Shown here piece by piece: positions 1-12,145 of a stretch of DNA of 64,000 bases. Position 1 is the first letter of the stretch. Each line of letters starts with the position of its first letter. The notes under the pieces are model-generated. The model did not search any database, was not told the DNA's origin, and saw only the letters and a program-made list of their open reading frames with translations. Source of the DNA: Hyaloperonospora brassicae (Eukaryota; Oomycota; Peronosporomycetes; Peronosporales; Peronosporaceae); contig CANTFL010001482.1 in the NCBI GenBank assembly GCA_947650285.1, forward strand, positions 1 through 64,000, in the 5' to 3' direction. The translations under genes were made by a program, and so were the position numbers.

Positions 1-2992
1 GACTTAATTTATTAATATAACAGTTCTACTTTTACCCTACCTACGCTTCCTCGCTCGCCACGTGTACGTCCGTCGGGGCACTCCAAATCCCTTGCGTTAA
101 GTTACGCAAGGGTGTGCTGCCCCGTTATGCTCCCTTGATAACACCGGGGTTAAAAGCTGTCAGCGGGACTAGGGTAGACAGCCGCACCGACGGGTGCGCG
201 AAAGGAATCTCCAACCCCTCTCGAAGGAGACCGGACTGGTCGACTGGAGTGGTTCCCTATTCGTGGGCCCTTCGAAGGGTGGGGCAGGGGAAGACGCACG
301 AGAAGAGGAGACTTGCGCGCATCTTCAATCTGTGTAGTCTTCGCGCCGTGTAAAGTCGACGAAGTCAGCTATATTTGTTCAAGACGACCTTGAACATTCA
401 TATGCTAGAAGAATAACGCCGGTACGCGTTACACGCAATCGTTCAGCGCGGAAAACGTACGGTGATGATCGTGTTAAATGGAGCCGTCGTTACACGGACA
501 CCTCGAGATCGTGTAAGACGGCGAATATCAGCCAAAGCACGGAACACGCAGAAAATGTCGGTAGTGGTGCAAATGGAGAGAAATGACTGGTGCTGAGATA
601 TACTTGACATACATGAGCGGCGCAGAACATATACGAGAATGAAAAGTAGCCAAAACAAATTCCATTCATAAGCGTCAATCGCCACGGTTGGAGCTCAGGA
701 AACCGATACGACAGCGCATTTCACACTGGCGGATAGGATCGCCTCTATATCTTCTGAGGAGACACCCGTAGCGAGAACCCACAATTAATAGCGCAACTGG
801 TCACGGCCCGATGGGTGTGAGCAGAAAGCGCTGAGTGGCGAGTCTTCACGTTTCAATACGGCAGGGTATAGAAGTCGCAGACACGCGCCGCTATACTGAG
901 TAGATCTGAAATGTCAACCGATAGCCGCCGTTCGATCCGCGAGGGCGAATGTGAGCTGACGCGTGGTAGACTCATAGCTCGTGCGTTTTGCGGTTCAAAC
1001 AAGCTTGCGAAAGAGAAGAGCACCAGGCGATGATTCCCTTGTATCCTCGAGTCGTTGGAGAAGAAACGTCTTCTAGGCGATATACCATGGTATACGAACC
1101 TGAGGAAGAATAATGACAATAACACTACCTTCACGGTACGCTTCGAAAGTCCCGAGCATGGACCACACGCATATCACGAGTGTGAGTGTACGTGTGAAAC
1201 ACTGGAGGACTGGCGAAGACGATGCTACCTATGATCCACGCGGCTAAAGCTTCCTCTTCGACAGCGATCATCGAACGGAGGTCATCGTTTGGCTTAGCCG
1301 TTCATTGACGAGTAGCAGCCCTAATTCAGACCTATCAATGCACATCGGGAACCCCAGCGTAATGGCCCTGACGAAACGCATTCTTGTAACTGGCCATTTG
1401 TGCAGATATTGCCGCCGGCGAGGCAGTACCGTGATTACCAACGGCGATATCAACGGCTTACTGGCTCGTACGTGGTACAGGCGGTGAAGAAAAGATGGCA
1501 GGACCCGCAGAGGTGCCGTCAGGTTCGGACGAGGCGGGAACGGCAGAGACCGCAGGGGCACACTTCCACGTTCCATGACGCTATTTGGCGATTGCATTTG
1601 CCAGTGAAAAAAGGGAAGTGGACAAAGGAGATATAAGTGCCACGTATAGAATAGTCACAAGATGATGAACGGCCTGACAGACCATTATCATTTCATCTTA
1701 CGTTTACTTCTACAATGTTTGAAACGAGTGAAATACAATCTACTATCCACAAAAGAGGGATCAATGTGCAGACATCATGACCGAGCCTCTGGGGCGTCAA
1801 ATATTCGACGAGCACAGATGCTGAATTTTCAAGTGGCGAAGCGCGATTCCTGCGTATCACATCGCGGGTAGAGGGAGCTTTGCAGATTGACCGTTAAAAA
1901 TAACCATCAAATTGAGTGGCGATAGAGTACGCAAGAGGGATAGGAGCGAGGGATGTCTTGTAGGTAAACTTTCATACTACCAGTTTCACTCGAGATATTT
2001 TGGAGCAGCGAGAGAGGATAACTGTGCACGATAGCGACAGGTGTTGGTGAGTGATATTAACTTTAACATAAGCTTGTCATTGGAGACACACGAACGAACT
2101 GCAACTAACAGAGTAGCATCGACTGTCGTGAAGGTAAAACTCCCACGTAAACACCGCTGGAGGGAACACGCCGCCACACAATATACTCAATTGGCTGTAG
2201 ATATGATAACCACAAGCGTTAACACCTCAGCTTTGTCGGTTCACATCGAACTTGTGGCACAATAGAGTGACACTTCATTCTGCTACGTACATGGCAGGCA
2301 TTGCCGTCTCTCTACTTTCAACAAGATTCTGATGGATGTGGTTCTGAAGGTTTGTGTAGTGCGGTGAACATCTGCTTGCCATAAATCGAAAAAAATGAGG
2401 TGTTCTTATGTGACCAACGGACTAAGAAATCGTTTCAGAATATCCGTGTACCACAGCGGATGCCCTCAGTCTGCGATACGTGAATGTTTAAAGTCCAAAT
2501 ATCGTAGCAACATCAGCGACGCATTTACGAGATGATCCGACGAATGTGTATATTGCTAAAATGCTTGTACGTATGCTTTGTACCTTCACGGTTTTTACTC
2601 AATACACTCTTTATCCGAAACGCTTTTTACCCGACACGCTTTTTACCCGACACGCTAATACATACGCTTTATATAAATATATATCTACCGATTTTTGTAC
2701 AATGCATCGCGTTGTGCATTTTTTGGATCGAGTGGTGCGATTACTATCCTTTGTGACAACTCTGCTCCTTTCACATTCTCCTTCTACACTTTCGATGCTT
2801 GATGTTAAAATGCGTGGACTCGAATGTGCAAATGGGTGTCAGTCCTTTCTTCGAAGCTCAAGCTACAGCTCTTTCGAGCAAGAAACAAACGGACTTAAGG
2901 ACCACTTCAAGTTCGTACATTTACGACAACTCGCGGCCATCTCTCGCCAGTCTCCCATTGGCTATTAATTCACAACGCAAAGCGACTCCACG
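1..2992. other. Gene-poor left flank
   Basis: No reading frame here is convincing as a gene. Open stretches of 60-140 codons occur on both strands (for example 114-353 on + and 1268-1597 on -) but overlap one another, show no recognisable motif and have no coherent splice chain. Composition is mixed, with a short tandem repeat near 2620. The region could hold decayed transposon sequence or the promoter and 5' UTR of the lipase gene starting at 2993. Confidence 0.5.
2620..2656. repeat. 16-bp tandem repeat, just over two copies
   Basis: The unit ACGCTTTTTACCCGAC occurs at 2620-2635 and again at 2636-2651, followed by a partial third copy. It lies about 340 bp upstream of the lipase start. It is too short to assign a role; replication slippage would explain it. 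Confidence 0.7.
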
Positions 2993-5900
2993 ATGGTGCC
3001 TTGCGATGACGAGCGCGGCGACAGTGCAGCAGCTGATCGCGTGTATCGTCCGTTGCTGTTCCAGTCGACAGGGTATGCGTCGTCTGAGCTCTTCCACGAC
3101 GCATACGAAATGCACTCGCGTCTTTCGACGCCATTGTCGTCGAGCGCGCCTCTATTAGGAGGAGGAACAGGTACGACCGACCTCTCGGACCAGAAGCAGA
3201 TCCAGCGACATGTGTGTGAGCCCCAAATTCGGCTCGAAACGTTGTCGTCACGAGCTGCAACTACCGTGATCTGGATCACCTACGTCGTGTTTTTTCTTGC
3301 CATGGCGTTACCCTACCTACAGAGCAAGGGCTATCTGGAATCGGTACTGCGATCAGAATCTGATCCGAGCCAACGATGTGTTTCTGAGTCTAACGAGAGT
3401 TGCTGCGCCCTCTCTGGTTTTCCTACGTGTTCACGTATGCATGTGAATATCGATACAGATGATAGTCTTGCCAGGTGCAGTCTGCAAGGCTCAAGGGAAC
3501 GCAGGCGTGCCATGTATTGACGTGGACAAGGCAAACGACGTTGCTGTATGGTCTGCTTATGTGGCCAATGTGTCGAGATATACTGGCTCGATTGAGATTA
3601 GGCTACAAGTGCGGGAGCGAGCAAACTCGTCAAGGCTTGACAAGTTGATACCGTCTGTGACAGGTAGCGATGCGTTTCGAGATGTGAAACACGCTGACAG
3701 TGTCTGGGAGGACCTTCGGTATCCAAATGAAATGGACATTCGTTTCGAAAACGAGGCAAAAAGACTGATGGAAGTCAAGGATGGAGACATCGGCCAAAGC
3801 GGTAGTTACGTCTTGTCGTACGATGCAAAGCTGTACGGTATTGATCATGGCATGAATCCGGTCGAAACGGATCTTGTCGTCGAGAAACGCAATCAAAGTA
3901 TCTGGGTGGCTTGTCAAACTGGTGGACCATGTGAACTTGCACAGTTGCTGGAGATAACGCAAGACATTGACCAAGTGGTAAGCATCGACCGACTTGTTTT
4001 TTATGCTTGCTGTGTTGCGTATCGCCCATTGATCGATCAATTGATAAAGTGACATTTTGAACAGGATGAAAACGAATTTGATGCGTACTACGCCGTCGTG
4101 ACGTTCAAGGGGCTGTACCCAAACGAGTTTGGCGATGAAGTGACCTACCAGTTTGCGTATACGTACGTCTGGGCTGCCAACCTGTTGGGACTCAAACTCT
4201 TGCTAAGCTTGTTGTTGTTTTTGTTGTACAGAAAGCCAGTCGTTCACGTTGGCGAAGTTGTTATCCGCGGATTGCTAGTGCTGGCATCTATTCTAGCGCT
4301 TCCGTGCTGGTTCATATCAGTGCTAAATTTTCACGGCGGATCATGGCGTCAAGTGCTTAGCGTGCAAAAGTGGTTGCTTGGCGTCGGCATTGCGCTTGTG
4401 CTCTGGCAGAATCCAGTGTACACGGTTTCCCAGCTGTGCGCAACTGTGAGTTCACGAACTCGTTTTGTGTCGATCACTTGCCAGTCATTCGCGGAGGCTA
4501 TGTTCGGTGTATTCTGGTTGAGCCTCATGGATCAGCACGTTGAAAACCTTGCCACAAAAAGAAGCTCGTGTGTGTCAAAGTTCACCTTCGGCTTGGCACT
4601 TTTTGCAGTGGACACGTGCATGACTGTGCTACGAATGCCCAAGCTGTTTTTTAGAGTGGGAAGTATATCTGCGTTCGATGTGCGCCACGAAAAGCTGTAC
4701 CTGCTGCTTAGCGTTACTCGTATCGGCTTTGTGCTAGCTTGGCTCATTTGGATAATGGCGGCTGGGCTACGATCTGGTCGACGTCTGAAGACATTGCCGT
4801 ACATGGCGACCCGCTTCAAGCAGTTGTCGTACCGCTTTCTAGTACTGGAGACGCTGCTACTTTTTGCTTTCGCGTTGACGTTCTCAGCACTGCAGATGTT
4901 TTACCTTGCTCAGACGTGGTACTTCATCGGTTGCGACGCATTCATGCAGGACGCAATCCAAATGTTTGCCAAAATGCACACTGGTCACCCGTCATTGGGC
5001 CAGTTCCTGTTTCTGTCAGTTTATGTGTACCTCGTCATGTTCGTACACTTGCCTCCACCTGCAAATGGCGGTACGGGCTTGCTGGGGTCAACAGCATTCT
5101 ACGTCGAGGAAAAGCCACGCGTCGACTCTTATGGCTTTCTTACACCGGACCACGATTTGTTTTGCGTGGAGACGGCTGAATGGCTGCTAGAGATGGCGTA
5201 TCAAGCTTACTTCGACCCACCTGGATGTCCGTCGTCTTCTGGATATGGTGAGCTTGCGCTAGAGCGACATGGCTTTGACTTGATAACTCATCTGCGAAGC
5301 AACTACACGGACACACACGCTGTCGTTGCGTGGAGTCTAGAGGACCATCAACGCTTGGTCATATCATTCCGAGGCACCACGAGCAAGGAGAATTGGAAGA
5401 GTAATCTCCGCGCTGACCAAAAGGTGTTGTGGATACGATCTCGAGGGCTGCGCTGGAGAAAGTCTTGTCTTGAAAAAGTGAAGGACGCTGCAGCAAAGAT
5501 TCCGTTACTCAATATGGCGTTGCCGCGTGTGCACCGAGGTAAGTCAGCTCATCCGTGTGACCGGTACTCACGGTGCCCGAAGATAGTGCATCTGATGCTT
5601 ATTGCTTTTGTCATGCAGGATTTTGGATTGCGTACGAGTCGATTCGGGATGAACTGAAGGACGTCATACGGCTCATTCTTGACGAAAACCCCGGCGTCTC
5701 AGTTTATGTCACCGGTCACAGCATGGGTGGCGCTCTTGCGGTGTTGGCTGCGTATGATCTTGCGGTGAATTTTAGCATCAAGGTCAACATGTACAATTTT
5801 GGTGGTCCCCGAGTTGGCAATCCGAGTTTCCGACAGCATTACGATAGCTTTGTTCCCACGAGCTTTCGTGTGGTTATGGACGGTGACATCGTGCCAGGGT

Positions 5901-6182
5901 GGCCAAGATTTGTACGTTGACGTGTGTATTGCCGTTGTGTGACGAATGTTTTCGTGTGAACAGTATGTTCTGCTTTGCTAACAAATGTCTGAACGATAGT
6001 GGGGACTGTACCAGCATGTGGGAACTGAAGTATCGCTCGACGTGGCGGGCAACCTGATTGTTGACCCGAGCTTCGTGGAGCGCCACCTCCACAGCTCATC
6101 GAGGCGCAAGACGACAATGCATGGCACGAACGTCTACCGGGAGTCGATCGCCAAGTGCCATGAAAACCTAACGGTGCTGTAG
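2993..6182 (+). CDS. Fusion protein: TMEM181/Wntless-like 7TM domain plus class 3 lipase
   Basis: Probable membrane-anchored acylglycerol or phospholipid hydrolase. Exons: 2993 to about 3343, 3459-3977, 4065-5538, 5619-5911 and 6000-6182. The last three joins are phase-checked GT-AG introns of 80-88 bp. The first splice is uncertain: donors at 3344 (GTACTG) or 3380 both join in phase to the acceptor at 3458. The product is about 930-940 residues. A signal-anchor helix near residue 95 is followed by a lumenal GOLD-like part and about seven hydrophobic segments encoded by 4140-5070. Their order and local motifs (W..L..L...NP.Y..S; L.TLPY...RFK.L) resemble TMEM181. The C-terminal lipase_3 domain shows FRGT (oxyanion loop), the GHSMGG nucleophile elbow (Ser about residue 816), DGDIVP (acid) and a late His candidate in TMHGTNVY. 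TAG stop at 6180. The fusion is inferred from continuous frames. Two separate genes are unlikely because the 1474-bp exon spans both domains. Confidence 0.85.
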
Positions 6183-7555
6183 CAGTTGATGGGATCATGT
6201 TCACGTGCGCAGGAGTATTCTATCTCTTGACGCCTATTTCGGCCGCATCATTTTCGTGTTCGAGTCGATGAAGAACCCGACTTCGGCACCGTGGAAATCG
6301 CACCTACCAAGATCGGTTTGGACGACCACGCAGGCGCCCGGTACCAATAAACGTATTTTAATCATCTAGAATAATTAACTGCCTGTTATGGTGTGGAAAA
6401 GGCAGCTCCTGGCTAGCGTTTGTGGTATGTCGTCAACACAACACGTGATGGAAATCGATCAAGCACGATTCCAATGCCATGGTCATCCATGTTGGTATCC
6501 TTTTTGACGAAGACGGTGTGGTGTCACATATTACAGTCCTCAGGCGCATTGAGCTTAACACTTGACGATGAGACTACACCACGTTGTTGTCGTAGCGTAC
6601 AAGTGGCATAACGGTACCTCAAGTTTTCGGAACAAAGCTGCCGAGAGGTCTGCTGAAACATAACGTATTCGCTCGATACGCTTGGCTTCAGGTGCTGCTT
6701 TTGTGTGAACTTTACTCACCGCGGTTTGGCAGGCAATACGCATACAGCACCGCAACTGGAATCTTGTAAAAGCATGAGACAATGGTGCACAAAGACGATG
6801 ACACAAGAGGACAACGACGGGTGGACTACGTACGCTCAAGGCATGATCAGCCAGCCAGCCAGGCGAGCGAAAGCAACGCGTTACGTCACATCTTGAGTTC
6901 ATGTGCCCATTATTTCTGGCGCACTCCATCACAATGATGTTACCTTTCACTTCAGCCCTCGAGTGACCGGTCCTCATTTGGCACACTCTAGCTAGCCGTT
7001 AACAGGATTTTGCCGGCATCTACGAAAACGAGAGTATCTCAACGTGTACTCAGCTTGGCTGCATTCAGGTTCACAGCGCAAATAGCCCATGGATTGGATT
7101 TGACCACGTCACTCGGGCTGAACGTCTAATTGCTCGTCTCCTTGCACACCGCGTCATTTCCTTTTACCATGTCTTGCCAGTCACTCTACAACATCTTTCG
7201 TCAATGGTGCTGACCAACCTCTGTCGTCGATCCTCGAGTGCATCTCTGTGCATTGAGCGAGTATCAGTTACGCTGCCAAAAAAAAACAGACGCACCAAAA
7301 TGCGTGCGATGATCACAAAAACTTTGTTTGCCGCGTAATTGAGAGTCGCCAGATGCCCAGAACACAAATGTGCTTTGCAGCGTAAGATAAAACGCCATCT
7401 TTTGTAACGCAATTCCTGTTTGCGACAAAAGCGAACTTAGCTGCTTTTTTCCAGCCCTATCTTGTTGCAATACATTTCAGGACGCCGTAAGACTGGCTAG
7501 AAGTCCACCTGACTCCCTCGACCGCTCAATTTTCGTCACCGCCTACTGCTGCCCA
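6183..7555. other. Intergenic region after the lipase gene
   Basis: An AATAAA-like signal at about 6347 may mark the lipase 3' end. The rest holds only short overlapping open stretches on both strands (the longest at 6555-6986 on -), with no motif or splice chain. No gene is supported. Confidence 0.5.
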
Positions 7556-8074
7556 ATGGTCCGTCGTGTGCTGCGAAGAAAGCGCGCAGAGACGACCCGT
7601 ACTAACTTCTCTCGTTGATCATCATCACGTTGTTCGTTGCAGTCGACTTTCCTCACCAAGGGACCGCGCGCTGTGGCCCAGTCACTCCGCACTGGCGCCC
7701 GCTCCATGTCGAGTGCCACCGAGGAGGAGGCGAGACGTGCGTTCACTGGTGTCTTTTTTTGTCCTTTTGATCGCAGAAATTATAGTCCTAATTAGTGTCG
7801 AACCTGTTTGTTGCTTTTGTCCGTTTTTTGATCGACAGAGCAAATGCACCGATGGACTACGATTTCGAAGGGCATGATTGCTTTCACGTCTGTGTTTACG
7901 GTCTACGCCATTAGCGACCACTTGAGCCACGGACACCACGAGGAAGAGAAGCCGGCGTACCCGTACCTCAAGATGCGCACGAAGCCGTATCCGTGGCCCG
8001 AGTCGAACTGCGACTACTTGGACCGCGAGTGTCGCGCTAAGGCCCGCGCGGCCAAGGAGGCTCTTTCGGAATAA
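7556..8074 (+). CDS. COX6A: Cytochrome c oxidase subunit VIa, mitochondrial
   Basis: Small nuclear-encoded subunit of respiratory complex IV in the mitochondrial inner membrane. Firm exons are 7643-7748 and 7839-8074, joined in phase across a 90-bp intron (GTGTCT...ACAG). They encode a basic presequence-like stretch (GPRAVAQSLRTGARSMSS), one membrane helix (KGMIAFTSVFTVYAISDHL) and the family signature SHGHHEEEKPAYPYLKMRTK followed by PYPW. An initiator is needed upstream. ATG 7556 is in the same frame and could join through a donor at 7568 (weak GTGCTG) to the acceptor at 7642, giving a very short first exon. Overall length, near 115-120 residues, is normal for the family. The identity is secure; the first exon is not. 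Confidence 0.85.
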
Positions 8075-9170
8075 GCACTGCAGTCCAAAGAGAGAGAGAA
8101 AGGGGAGCAGAGAAGAGCAAGACAGGGTGGACGCCAGTCGTCAGATGAACAAGGTGGACTGGCTAGACCGACTTGTTGTCTACAGTGCCTTGCTCCTTGT
8201 CTTTTTCACTGCCGTGGACGCTGATGCATTGCATACAACTCGGGGATCACACTGTCTGCAGTACGAGAGAAAGCACAAGAGAATACACAGTGATGATTCC
8301 GTCGTTGTCTTGATGTGTATCGACGCGTGTGCTCTAAGCTCGATCAAGAGAACGCCACAGTGACTTTCTTTCGACACCGACTTTCGGCGGGTGACCAGCG
8401 ACGACATGACACACCCTAACAGATCCGTCTCTGTCCAAGCATTGCACGTGTATACAGACTGGTGCCTGTATGAAGGTCGACAGTCGGGCCAAAGATGGCA
8501 CAGACGACGATGTAGTTGCAACTCCTGGCCCGTGTCCTTTCACCAAACTTGCATGGATGTTCAGCTCGCGACTGGCGTCACATGCGATGCTCTACGAGTA
8601 CGCTATCTTGCTCGAACGAAAACCGCAATCTCTGTAGGCGACAATGCTCAATCGCATGTACATTCATTGCTTCGATTCCTCCATCGACCACACAATGCAG
8701 GTCTTGCCGTAGCGGCCGTCTTGATGATCGTCTGTTCAGATAACATCGAAGTGGTAAGTCGAGAATGCAAATCAAAGTTCCGAAGGTCTTTGTTGCACAC
8801 GACATGTATGCTACATCCGAGCCTTCCACTTCGATGCGACGAAGAACTATTACGAACGCAATCACTGACTAGCACCTACCCGCTAGGCATCTATTGACTT
8901 TTCGTCCTCGTGTTCGCAACATGCGTGTTTGCCGTCTCTGCCAGACCGTCTGCCAAAACTTTATCTCGAAGCTGGCGCAGTGTTTCAAGACAATCGATGT
9001 ATCCTCAGTCTTTCGCAACGCGCATCATTCAACATCTTCACTTGTTCTGTTGCGTTGCCATGAAACAAAAGTCTCGCTGCTTCGTCAGCGCCGAATGGCA
9101 AATTGTGGGTACTTTATTCTGTACATCTAAATGCACTAGAACCACATGTGTAAAACAAAGAGGTACATCA
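8075..9170. other. Region between COX6A and the 9.2-kb ORF, possible minus-strand coding traces
   Basis: No gene can be assembled. On the minus strand, open stretches at 8334-8546 (about 70 codons), 8578-8865 and about 8890-8990 have protein-like composition and could be downstream exons of the 9171-9671 ORF, but I found no consistent splice chain. On + a short frame from 8145 begins with a signal-peptide-like segment (LVVYSALLLVFFTAVDADA) and is closed after about 70 residues. It carries no RxLR or dEER motif. Confidence 0.3.
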
Positions 9171-9671
9171 TTAAACCTTTTCCATCGTAGAGGAAGAGTT
9201 CCTAACGTTTCTTGGGGTCAGGTCCATCCACGCCCAACGCACAACGTTTGGTGTATCATCGTAGTCATGTACCACGATTCCGTGCATCGTTTCTGTGTTA
9301 CTTTTCTGGCCTTCTAGTTCATGAAGTGATGTTAGTACCCGCTTCACAGCTGTGGGACGTCTAACCCGCAACATGGCAATAACCACGTCTTCTAGTACGA
9401 CTACGTCTGTTGATGCTGGGTTCTTGGCAAGATCACGCTCCAGCAACCGTGCGATTATTTGCACGTCCAATTGTCCTTCTTCTTTGACGAAGCTTGCAAA
9501 GTCCTTCGTCCTAGCCCGCGCGTTCCATCTGTGAATCGAAATGACGAACTGTTTGCAATCGCCTCGGACATCTATCTGTTCCTCGTCCTCAAAGTCTTTG
9601 CGAGAAGCCCCGTCTACCATTGTATCATTCGACCTCAACAAGCTCGGAGCAACAGATACAATTATGTCCAT
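9171..9671 (-). CDS. Hypothetical protein of 166 residues
   Basis: An uninterrupted minus-strand frame from ATG 9671 to a stop at 9171. I do not recognise the family. The product is mixed and charged, with an acidic N-terminal part (KDFEDEEQIDV) and a probable helical middle containing LLERDLAKNP and VVVLEDVVIAMLRVRR. It has no signal peptide or membrane segment. The opposite frames in the same span are shorter and lower in complexity. It might be one exon of a longer gene continuing leftwards. It is included because of its length and protein-like composition, not because of homology. Confidence 0.35.
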   Translation of the reverse strand: MDIIVSVAPSLLRSNDTMVDGASRKDFEDEEQIDVRGDCKQFVISIHRWNARARTKDFASFVKEEGQLDVQIIARLLERDLAKNPASTDVVVLEDVVIAMLRVRRPTAVKRVLTSLHELEGQKSNTETMHGIVVHDYDDTPNVVRWAWMDLTPRNVRNSSSTMEKV

Positions 9672-10100
9672 GTCAGATGAGCTGTGGGCGACAAAGCGTG
9701 TGTGTGGTCGGGCATGGTCTCCTCGGAGCGTAGGAAAGTTGCGTTGTGAGCTGGATCATCGTGTTTGTTATCGTCGCGAAGCAAGTCTACAGAAAGGTAC
9801 CGAAGGCCGCGAGCACGCGACAAAGTCTGCGCACCTTAACTTGCAGGTTGGTGTTTGCACATTGCCCAAGGAGGAACGTGGGCGCCAGCTTTTCATGGCA
9901 GCTGTGCGTTTATGATATTTACATTCGTAACAAGGCAGTTAGCTACTCCACCTGATTTTCGCTCTGTCGAGTTCAGGAGATCGCTACGACGGACGCAGTG
10001 TCGTCACGGTCACGTGCGTCATTGATGATGACGTCATCATCAAGGGTTCCCTCGCAACTGACTACGTGCCCCACGTAACTCGACGTCATTCTGAAAAACG
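9672..10100. other. Intergenic region, probable DDX59 promoter
   Basis: About 430 bp between a minus-strand ORF start and the plus-strand helicase start, so a shared divergent promoter is possible if the ORF is real. Only short chance frames are seen. Confidence 0.4.
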
Positions 10101-12145
10101 ATGGCAGATATACCATCACCAGCAGCAGCAGCAGCAGCTCCTGTCGTCCCCGCTCCTCCTCTGCCGAACGAACCAACGTGCGTGGTAAGCCATTGCAAGC
10201 GCAACGTCTAGTGCACACGAACAACCCGTAGCTCGCTCTCACCTGCTGTCACCAACGTATATCCATACGCACGTACGTGTCTTGCGTGTCTTGCTCGCTC
10301 TCTTTACGAACAAGGTCTGCGGTCGATACGGAGAATACATCTGCGACGCGACGAACGACGACGTATGTAGTATAGCATGTCGCAACATATGCATCAGCAG
10401 ACGCGAAGTGACGACGCGAGCGACGTGGAATGATCAACAGGACCAACGGCGTCAGTCGGACGAGTCCGACGACGCGCTTCGACAAAAGCTGGGTATTCGA
10501 GCCGCCGCTGTCTCGGCAGCTGGCTCTGGTCACGAACATGAGAGCCGATTACCATTGGTGTTGCCTCGTCTCCTCGTGGACTTTACACATGAGCAACAAG
10601 ATGATGAACGATTGCCCACGGCATTGGTGACCAATCTCCTGGCGAATCACTTTGAAAGCCCCACACCGGTGCAAATGCAGACAATCCCTTGTGTGCTGCA
10701 AGGAAGCCACGTATGTGCATTCTTGTGTTTTGCACTGTGCCCGTCAGAAGCAAAGGGTAGATGACTGACGGGGTCGACGCTGTGCTTCTGCTGCTCGCTC
10801 GCAGGTCTTAGTGAGTGCACCAACCGGAACAGGAAAGACGGCTTCATATTTGATTCCTGTAATTTCGCAGGTCTTGTTCGCGAGAGAGCAGAAGGAAGAG
10901 ACCGTGGCAGTGGTATTGGCGCCAGTCCGAGAGCTTGCGATTCAGATCGAGACAGTGGCAAAAATGATGATGCGAGGTATTTATGACATGAAGACAGCCT
11001 TGTTAGTGGGCGGACTTCCCGTCCCAACGCAGCGCTATCGACTACAAAGCGGCGTCCAATTGATTGTGGCCAGCCCCGGTCGCTTTCTTGACATCTTTAC
11101 AAATTACAGTGGCGGCGACGCTCTCCTGCCTGCAATTCGAGTGTGCGTAGTTGACGAGGTGGACGTCATGCTTGGCGTTGGGTTTCGGCCTCAAATTTCG
11201 CAAATTGTAGCGTTGCTGGCTGCATCTACCAAGAAGCACATTCAGCTTTTGTTTTTTAGCGCGACGATATCGAAGGAGGTCGAAGCGCTGGTGCAGCAGG
11301 TTTTAAAGACCCAACGTACTCAGTCTTTCATTCGCATCGATGTTCGTAAGGATGCATCCGAGACCAGCTTACCGACGGAGCTGCCGAGTCTGTGTATACA
11401 CTCCGGTGCACGCCATCAGGTCCGGTGGGTGGAAGACAAGGAAAAGAAAAACAAGCTGTTTGAGTTTTTGGGAACGAAAGGAAACGAGTCGACGGTGCGT
11501 AAAAATGCGCGTGCACACTGTCATTATTTGAGTAGCCTTATGGATAATAGCATCGGTTGCTGTTGCTTGCTTCAGCTTGTCTTCGTAGGATCGAAGCTTG
11601 GTGCGACAATGCTAGCAGAAGCGATTCAAAAGCGCTGTAAAACTAGTGCAGAAGCGATTCACTCGGACAAAACGCAGCAAGAAAGACTTCGTCTGCTCGA
11701 GGCATTTGTGAACTTGGAGGTCCCAATCCTGGTGTCGACAAACGTGCTGAGTCGAGGGATGGATCTGCTGAATGTCGAAAACGTGGTGGTGTACGACTTT
11801 CCGAAGAAAATCGCGGACTTCGTTCATTTAATCGGTCGCACAGGGCGTGGAAGCCACAAGACTGGAGACACGCTCACGCTCGTGAATTCAGCAGACCGCT
11901 TGCTTTTCCGTGAGCTTGCTTCGATGCTACGGCAAGCAAACGTGTCCGTGCCCCGCGAAATGTACCACAGCATTCGTTTACAAGACGCTAAGAAGCGTGC
12001 GTATTCGAATGACATTGTTATCGATGAATCCAAGCGAGCTTTTCGGATTAGAAAGCAAATGATTGATGGAACCAGCAGTGTAGCATCGGAGTGGAAAGAG
12101 TGGAATAATCAGCAAAGCCGCAAGCGGCGCAAAACAGGATCGTAG
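10101..12145 (+). CDS. DDX59: DEAD-box RNA helicase with HIT zinc finger, DDX59-like
   Basis: ATP-dependent RNA helicase. Exons 10101-10184, 10315-10710, 10805-11494 and 11576-12145 join in phase 0 throughout and give 579 residues. After an Ala/Pro-rich start, a HIT-type zinc finger spans the first splice: TCV then VCGRYGEYICD...VCSIAC, the hallmark of DDX59. Helicase motifs follow: Q-motif (PTPVQMQTIP), Walker A APTGTGKT, PVRELAIQ, SPGR, motif II as DEVD, SAT, then TNVLSRGMD and HLIGRTGR in RecA2. The tail is basic (SRKRRKTGS) and could be a nuclear signal. Oddity: motif II reads VDEVDVML, so the third DEAD residue is Val. The acidic metal and ATP contacts are kept, so activity is plausible. 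Introns are 81-130 bp. The ATG at 10101 directly precedes an Ala tract from a GCA repeat. Confidence 0.93.

Noticed and set aside
8145..8363. Small secreted RxLR-type effector
   Set aside because: A signal-peptide-like hydrophobic stretch is present, but no RxLR or dEER motif follows and the frame is short. Not enough to call a gene.
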